Part shown: positions 6,314 through 10,879 of the stretch, piece after piece | Layout of the letters: each line of letters begins with the position of its first letter | How positions within the stretch are numbered: position 1 is the first letter of the stretch | NCBI GenBank assembly: GCA_018812465.1 | Contig: JAHJCS010000273.1 | Coordinates: 1 to 10,879, forward strand | Source: Nanobdellota archaeon | GTDB taxonomy: Archaea > Nanobdellota > Nanobdellia > Woesearchaeales > UBA12501 | Reading direction: 5' to 3' | DNA length: 10,879 nt | Made by a program: the position numbers and the translations under genes | Notes under the pieces: generated by a model | The model's input: only the letters and a program-made list of their open reading frames with translations | Databases searched by the model: none | Told to the model about the DNA's origin: nothing

Positions 6314-9300
6314 ATGCCAGACCAAAAATTCCGTGAGATCCTGGACCGCCTGCCTGAGGGTGTCTCTGTTATAGATAAGGATATGCGGATTCTGTGGGTG
6401 AACAAGGCCCTGAGAGACAAGGGATTTGACATTGAGGGATGCAAGGGCAGGCATTGCCATATTGTGTACAAGCAGAACAATGAGGTCTGCAAGGGCTGTC
6501 CTGCTGTTGAGGTGTTCAGGACAGGCAAGGAAGTGAGGGTCACAGAGAAAGGCGCTGATGGAAAGGAGTATGAAGTGACTGCTCTTCCTGTCAAGGAATC
6601 AGGTGAGGTTGCAAGGGTCATTGAGATTGTCAGAGAATCCCAAAAGGAAGATATAGAAGAGAGAGCAGCCAGGCTGAGCAATGTAAAATGCCAGTCTTTC
6701 ATAGAGAATGCAGAAGATATAATATTCATGATGAATAAAGAATGCAGGGTTGTATCTTTAAACCAGAAAGCTGCGCATTCTCTTGGAAGAAATGCTGAAG
6801 AGATAATGGGAAAGACTATGCACGAGCTCTTTCCGCCAAAGATTGCAGAGAGACAGTGCGCTAATGTGCTGAAAGTGTTCAGGACTGGAGAATCATCCTC
6901 CTATATCAGAGTGTCAGAGATGTGCAGGAAAGTTGCCTGGCTTAACACCTCCCTGAATCCTGTAAAAGACATTCATGGCAATATTGAGGCTGTGCTGGGC
7001 ATATCAAGGGACATAACAGAACAGAAAAGAGCAGAAGAATCGCTTAAAGAGAGCGAGGAAAAGCTTAGAATAGCAACCGAGAACATAACTGAAGCTTTCT
7101 TTGCAAAGGATATCAACAGAAAATACATGATCATCAATACTGCTGCTGCCAGGATGGTGGGTCTGCCTGCTGCCAAGATCATCGGAAAGACAGCTGAACA
7201 GATATTCTCAAAGAAGGATGCAAAGACAATCAGGAAAGTCGATGAGATGAACTTAAGCGGCCAGAAAATTGACCGAGTAGAGACTGTATTTTTTAGGGGT
7301 CAGGAACGCTTTCTTCATACAATCCAGAATCCTTTGAAAGACAGAGATGGGAAGATTATAGGGATAGTAGGGACTGTCACAGACATCACTGAAGAGAGAA
7401 AAGCAGAGCAGGCTCTGATGGCAGAAAAACAATGGTCAGAGACACTCTTGCAGTCAGCGCCCAGCATAATGATATGTCTTGGAGAGAAGTCAAAGATCCT
7501 TCTGTTCAACAAGGCTGCAGAGAAGATAACCGGATACAATGCAGAAGATGTCATGGGAAAGAGTTGGATTGATTTGTTCATCCCAAAAAAGCAGAGAAAA
7601 GAGCTTTATGGGGTATGGGAAAAGATAGTAAAAGGAAAGCTGACTCTCCACAATTACGAGAATCCTATAATCACAAAAAAAGGGGAAGAGAAGCTGATCT
7701 ATTGGAACAACACGTTCCTTTCACAGAATCATAAATTCAGGATGGTGTTCTCAATCGGCCAGGATGTGACTGAGAAGAGGTGGGCAGAGAAGGCCCTGAA
7801 AGCGTCTGAAAACCGCTACAGGCGTCTTTTTGAGAGTGCTAAGGATGCTATCCTGATTGTGGATGTGGATTCTGGCCAGATTGTTGATGCCAATCCTTTT
7901 GTGCAGGATCTTCTGGGCTATTCCCATAAGGAATTCCTTGGCAAGAAGCTTTGGGAGATAGGCTTTTTGAAGGATATTGTCGCGAACAAGAAAAATTTCA
8001 GGGAATTGCAGAAGAAAAAGTATATTCATTATGAGGATCTTCCTTTGGAGACAAAGTCAGGCAAGGAAATCCATGTTGAGTTTGTGAGCAATGTGTATCC
8101 TATCAATGGAAAGAGTGTCATCCAGTGCAATATCAGGGACATAACAGAAAGGCATGCTGCAGAGAAAGCATTGATGCAGAGCGAGCAGAAATACCGTTCT
8201 TTTGTAGAGAACTTCCAGGGCATTGCGTATAATGCATATACAAATGGAATACCTATATTCTTTCACGGTGCTGTTAAAAGAATAACTGGCTATACTGAAA
8301 AAGACTTTAAAAAAGGAAAACCTAGATGGGACCAGATCATCCTTAAAGAAGACTTCAAAAAGATTCAGAAGAGCTGGAAAGACCTGGCAACCAAACCAGA
8401 TTATTCTACCTCACGAGAATACCGGATATTAACCAAAGACAAGAAGATAAGATGGATACATGAACTTATCAGGAATACCTGCGATGAATCAGGAAAGCTT
8501 AAGCTTCTGCAGGGAACTTTATATGACATAACTGACCAGAAGAGGGCAGATGAGAAGATAAAAGAATCAAGGAACATGCTCAGGCTTGTGTTTGACACAA
8601 TCCCTGTCAGGGTCTTCTGGAAGGACAGGAACCTAAATTATCTCGGATGCAACAAGCTCTTTGCAAAGGATGCTGGAGTGAAAGAGCCGAAAGACCTGAT
8701 AGGCAAGGATGACTACCAGATGGGATGGAAAGAACAGGCAGATATATACAGGGCAGATGACCGGGCTGTCATCTCAACTGGCAAGGAGAAGCTGAATTAT
8801 GAAGAGCCTCAGACAACTCCATCTGGAGAAAAAATATGGCTGAGGACAAGCAAGAGGCCTCTTAAGGATCCAAAAGGAGATATAATCGGGATGCTTGGCG
8901 TATATGAGGATATCACAGAGAAGAAGAAGGCAGAGCAGGCCCTAAAAGAGAGCGAGGAAAGGTACAGGAACATATTCAGTTCTGCGAATGATATAATCTT
9001 CCTGATCAACAAGAAAGGAGTCATCATTGATGCCAATAAACGTCTTAAAGAGATCGCAGGATACAGCAGAGAAGAGATTCTAGGAAAGTCAATATCTCAG
9101 CTCAGGAAGATCATGCCTCTGTCAAGCATCGCTACCCTGCTAAAGAATTTCATGAAGAGGATAGTCGGAATTGATATGCCTCCTTATGAAGTGCAGCTGC
9201 GCACAAAATCAGGAGAACTCAGGGATTTTGAGATCAATGCAGTTGCTTTAAGATCTGGAAAGAATATCACCGGAGACCTGGCAATACTGAGGGATACTAC

Positions 9301-10033
9301 TGAAAGAAATAGGTCAAGAATAGATCTTCAGAAAGCCTATGAAAGCCTTAAAGAGGTTGACAAGCTCAAATCATCTATCATCCGGGACACTACCCATGAG
9401 TTCAAGAATCCTATATCCAAGATAAAGATGATATCCAGCCTTATGAATGAAGAGCTGGCAAAGACCAAGCCTGACAAGAAACGAGTCAGTTATTATCTTG
9501 ATATCATAAGAATCAATTCAGACAGGTTCCTCAAGGAGATAACAAATGTGCTCCAGCTGAGCAGGCTGCAGTCAATGGAACACCTGGAGAAAGAGAAGAT
9601 AGATATCTGTTCAATAGGCCATAGCGTGCTTGATGAGCTTAATCTGGATATAAAATCAAAAGGCCTCAAGCTGAGGCTGAATGTCTCAAAAAGAAATTAT
9701 CTTATAGGGAATAAGGAGTTCATAAGGAGCCTTATAAGGAATCTTGTAGAGAATGCCATAAAGTTCACTGACAAAGGATATATAGATATAACCTGCAAGA
9801 CTGCAGGAAAGGACCTGATCATCTCAGTAGCAGACACAGGCAAAGGAATAAGCAAAAAAAATATAAGCACACTCTTCCAACCATTCACTCAGGCAGACCC
9901 CAGTATGTCTGGTGTCGGAATCGGGCTCTCAATCTGCAAGAAGATTGTTGAGCTCCATAATGGGAAGATTGATGTTGAATCAAAGCTTGGCAAGGGCACG
10001 AAATTCACTGTGACCCTTCCGATAAAAGGGTGA
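6314..10033 (+). CDS. Soluble hybrid-free histidine kinase with eight PAS domains
   Basis: This is a 1239-residue cytoplasmic sensor kinase with no membrane segment. PAS domains lie at about 4-107, 125-238, 246-362, 372-490, 499-613, 624-742, 751-870 and 881-998, mostly joined by DITE(+)KxAE linkers. The HisKA domain has phospho-histidine H1028 in THEFKNP. The ATPase has N-box N1143/N1147, DTGKG at 1174-1178, FQPF at 1188-1191 and GVGIGL at 1200-1205, so catalysis should be intact. There is no receiver or HPt domain. PAS1 is unusual in carrying C43, C48, C59 and C62 (ending CKGCP), which suggests metal or redox sensing. The gene starts eight bases after the five-PAS gene with only a weak AAAGG upstream, and its stop overlaps the ribosome-binding site of a receiver, the likely phosphoacceptor. 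It is the only kinase core among three adjacent PAS genes. Confidence 0.93.
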   Translation: MPDQKFREILDRLPEGVSVIDKDMRILWVNKALRDKGFDIEGCKGRHCHIVYKQNNEVCKGCPAVEVFRTGKEVRVTEKGADGKEYEVTALPVKESGEVARVIEIVRESQKEDIEERAARLSNVKCQSFIENAEDIIFMMNKECRVVSLNQKAAHSLGRNAEEIMGKTMHELFPPKIAERQCANVLKVFRTGESSSYIRVSEMCRKVAWLNTSLNPVKDIHGNIEAVLGISRDITEQKRAEESLKESEEKLRIATENITEAFFAKDINRKYMIINTAAARMVGLPAAKIIGKTAEQIFSKKDAKTIRKVDEMNLSGQKIDRVETVFFRGQERFLHTIQNPLKDRDGKIIGIVGTVTDITEERKAEQALMAEKQWSETLLQSAPSIMICLGEKSKILLFNKAAEKITGYNAEDVMGKSWIDLFIPKKQRKELYGVWEKIVKGKLTLHNYENPIITKKGEEKLIYWNNTFLSQNHKFRMVFSIGQDVTEKRWAEKALKASENRYRRLFESAKDAILIVDVDSGQIVDANPFVQDLLGYSHKEFLGKKLWEIGFLKDIVANKKNFRELQKKKYIHYEDLPLETKSGKEIHVEFVSNVYPINGKSVIQCNIRDITERHAAEKALMQSEQKYRSFVENFQGIAYNAYTNGIPIFFHGAVKRITGYTEKDFKKGKPRWDQIILKEDFKKIQKSWKDLATKPDYSTSREYRILTKDKKIRWIHELIRNTCDESGKLKLLQGTLYDITDQKRADEKIKESRNMLRLVFDTIPVRVFWKDRNLNYLGCNKLFAKDAGVKEPKDLIGKDDYQMGWKEQADIYRADDRAVISTGKEKLNYEEPQTTPSGEKIWLRTSKRPLKDPKGDIIGMLGVYEDITEKKKAEQALKESEERYRNIFSSANDIIFLINKKGVIIDANKRLKEIAGYSREEILGKSISQLRKIMPLSSIATLLKNFMKRIVGIDMPPYEVQLRTKSGELRDFEINAVALRSGKNITGDLAILRDTTERNRSRIDLQKAYESLKEVDKLKSSIIRDTTHEFKNPISKIKMISSLMNEELAKTKPDKKRVSYYLDIIRINSDRFLKEITNVLQLSRLQSMEHLEKEKIDICSIGHSVLDELNLDIKSKGLKLRLNVSKRNYLIGNKEFIRSLIRNLVENAIKFTDKGYIDITCKTAGKDLIISVADTGKGISKKNISTLFQPFTQADPSMSGVGIGLSICKKIVELHNGKIDVESKLGKGTKFTVTLPIKG

Positions 10034-10034
10034 T
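10029..10034 (+). promoter_or_regulatory. Ribosome-binding site overlapping the kinase stop codon
   Basis: GGTGAT, a perfect match to the archaeal Shine-Dalgarno core, contains the TGA stop of the eight-PAS kinase and precedes the next ATG by three bases. It supports both the start of the downstream regulator and tight coupling of its synthesis to that of the kinase. Confidence 0.7.
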
Positions 10035-10037
10035 AAA

Positions 10038-10397
10038 ATGAAAAAAAAGACAATTCTTGTTGTTGAGGATGATCCTGAGATGCAGAGCATCTATAAGGAG
10101 ATGCTGGAATCAGATTATGACCTTATCATAGCTGATAACTCCAGGAAAGCAAGATCATTGCTTGAGGCCAACAAAGTGGATCTGATGATCCTTGACATAA
10201 TACTTCCTGATGAGACAGGGGATTCTTTTCTTGCGCATCTCAAGAAGATGCCTCGTTTTGAGAACCTTCAGGTGCTTGCAATAACTGTCCTGGGCGACCT
10301 GACTTACGAGCTGTGCAAGATAGACCCTAAGATAATAGGCGTCGCAAAGCCTTTTGACAGAAAGAAACTGCTGAAGATAATCAAAGAGGTAATCTGA
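10038..10397 (+). CDS. Receiver-only response regulator, coupled to the eight-PAS kinase
   Basis: The 119 residues form one REC domain with no output module. The acidic pair is D11/D12 (VVEDDPE), the phosphoacceptor is D53 in LMILDIILP, the switch threonine is T83 in ITVLG, and K104-P105 is the conserved lysine-proline. It starts four bases after the kinase stop with GGTGAT directly upstream, which makes it the most likely phosphorylation target of that kinase. It is clearly paralogous to the regulator that follows: both share VEDDPE, the LMILDIILP block and the TVLG switch loop, and both differ from the regulator at the left end of the cluster. The DNA after the active-site codons is also similar (gaggatgatcctgagat in both), which suggests a local duplication. 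With no output domain it probably acts by binding a partner not seen here. Confidence 0.93.
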   Translation: MKKKTILVVEDDPEMQSIYKEMLESDYDLIIADNSRKARSLLEANKVDLMILDIILPDETGDSFLAHLKKMPRFENLQVLAITVLGDLTYELCKIDPKIIGVAKPFDRKKLLKIIKEVI

Positions 10398-10419
10398 TAT
10401 CAGACTTAGTCAGATATCA
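10393..10419. repeat. Palindrome and inverted repeat between the last two regulators
   Basis: TCTGATATCAGA (10393-10404) is a perfect 12-base palindrome overlapping the stop codon of the upstream regulator. Its TGATATC half also pairs with GATATCA at 10413-10419 across an 11-base loop. It could be an operator or a weak RNA hairpin. No U-run follows, so it does not look like a terminator. Palindromes of this length occur by chance a few times in a window this size. Confidence 0.25.
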
Positions 10420-10455
10420 AGCAATATCGCCAAAAGTCAGGCATTATATCCAATA

Positions 10456-10462
10456 AAGGAGG
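10456..10462 (+). promoter_or_regulatory. Ribosome-binding site of the last response regulator
   Basis: AAGGAGG lies 11 bases upstream of ATG 10474. It is the strongest GGAGG-type site in the window. It shows that the last regulator is translated independently and is not coupled to the gene before it, from which it is separated by 76 bases. Confidence 0.6.
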
Positions 10463-10473
10463 CAATAAGCAAT

Positions 10474-10842
10474 ATGAAAACAAACAAGAAGAGCATTCTG
10501 ATTGTTGAGGATGATCCTGAGATAAACCGGATATATCAGGATGTCCTAGGAGACAGGTATGATCTGACAATAACTGACACTGCAAAGAAGGCAATGAACC
10601 AGATGAACAAGAAGACCTTTGATCTCATGATCCTGGATATAATACTTCCAGTAGAGAGCGGAGAGCAGTTCTATGAGCGCATCAAGGACATGAAGAAATT
10701 CAAGAATCTTAAGGTGCTTGTTGTGACTGTCTTAGGCAATGGGTGCGAGTTCTTCAGGAACATATATTCTTCAGCCAGATGCCTTCCAAAGCCTTTTGAG
10801 ATAAAAGAGCTGGTCAAGACTATCCAAAGCATGATCAGTTAA
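10474..10842 (+). CDS. Receiver-only response regulator, tandem paralogue of the previous gene
   Basis: The 122 residues form a single REC domain. Conserved positions are D13/D14 (IVEDDPE), phosphoacceptor D55 in LMILDIILP, T85 in VTVLG and K106-P107 in LPKPF. It aligns over its whole length with the preceding regulator but differs in the loop after the switch residue (GNGCEFFRNIYSSAR versus GDLTYELCKIDPK). That loop lies next to the alpha4-beta5 face, which receivers commonly use for partner contact, so the two may be read by different targets. It has its own strong ribosome-binding site. No DNA-binding or enzymatic output is present. Whether it is served by the eight-PAS kinase, the Cache kinase or both cannot be told from sequence. 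Only 37 bases follow, with no recognisable terminator. Confidence 0.93.
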   Translation: MKTNKKSILIVEDDPEINRIYQDVLGDRYDLTITDTAKKAMNQMNKKTFDLMILDIILPVESGEQFYERIKDMKKFKNLKVLVVTVLGNGCEFFRNIYSSARCLPKPFEIKELVKTIQSMIS

Positions 10843-10879
10843 CAAGATTCTGCAACTGAATCATATCAAGATCCTATTA

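Noticed and set aside
6314..9310. DNA-level similarity among PAS-encoding segments, considered as repeats or recombination sites
   Set aside because: Similarity is confined mainly to linker codons for the DITExKxAE and ESEERY-type motifs. It is explained by protein homology, not by a DNA repeat element.
10843..10879. Possible terminator after the last regulator
   Set aside because: No stem-loop and no T-run is visible in the 37 bases that remain.

Overview
The window looks archaeal. Start codons are preceded by GGTGAT/GAGG-type Shine-Dalgarno sequences of the archaeal kind, for example GGTGAT before the second regulator and on the minus strand at the left edge. Upstream AT-rich boxes look like TATA elements rather than bacterial -35/-10 pairs. 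Arginine is written almost entirely with AGA/AGG, isoleucine often with ATA, and GC is moderate. The protein style (PAS-rich kinases, receiver-only regulators, Cache sensors) fits uncultured archaea such as DPANN/Woesearchaeota-like or methanogen-related lineages. The exact lineage is inference and cannot be fixed from this window.

Layout: positions 1-26 carry the start of a gene running off the left edge on the minus strand, whose first residues contain a DxHxH metal-site motif. Positions 27-191 are a divergent control region with TATA-like boxes. From 192 to 10842 there are seven genes, all on the plus strand and all signal-transduction proteins: a receiver-only response regulator (192-563), a membrane Cache-HAMP histidine kinase with an extra C-terminal domain (641-2593), a membrane Cache-HAMP-PAS sensor with no kinase (2684-4348), a soluble five-PAS protein with no kinase (4350-6305), a soluble eight-PAS histidine kinase (6314-10033), and two further receiver-only regulators that are paralogues (10038-10397, 10474-10842). 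No RNA gene, mobile element or CRISPR array was seen, and no gene-free stretch exceeds about 170 bases.

How it may work (inference): the first regulator and the Cache kinase form one pair. The next three genes are packed with gaps of 1 and 8 bases. Only the last has a kinase core, so the membrane sensor and the five-PAS protein could act as separate input subunits for the eight-PAS kinase. It would then phosphorylate one or both downstream receivers, the first of which has its ribosome-binding site overlapping the kinase stop codon. None of the three regulators has an output domain, so the end effect must come through protein-protein contacts or partners outside this window.

The most interesting feature is this apparently fragmented sensor array of 14 PAS domains over three consecutive reading frames. 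Its breakpoints fall in inter-PAS linkers, and the linker motifs continue from one gene into the next.
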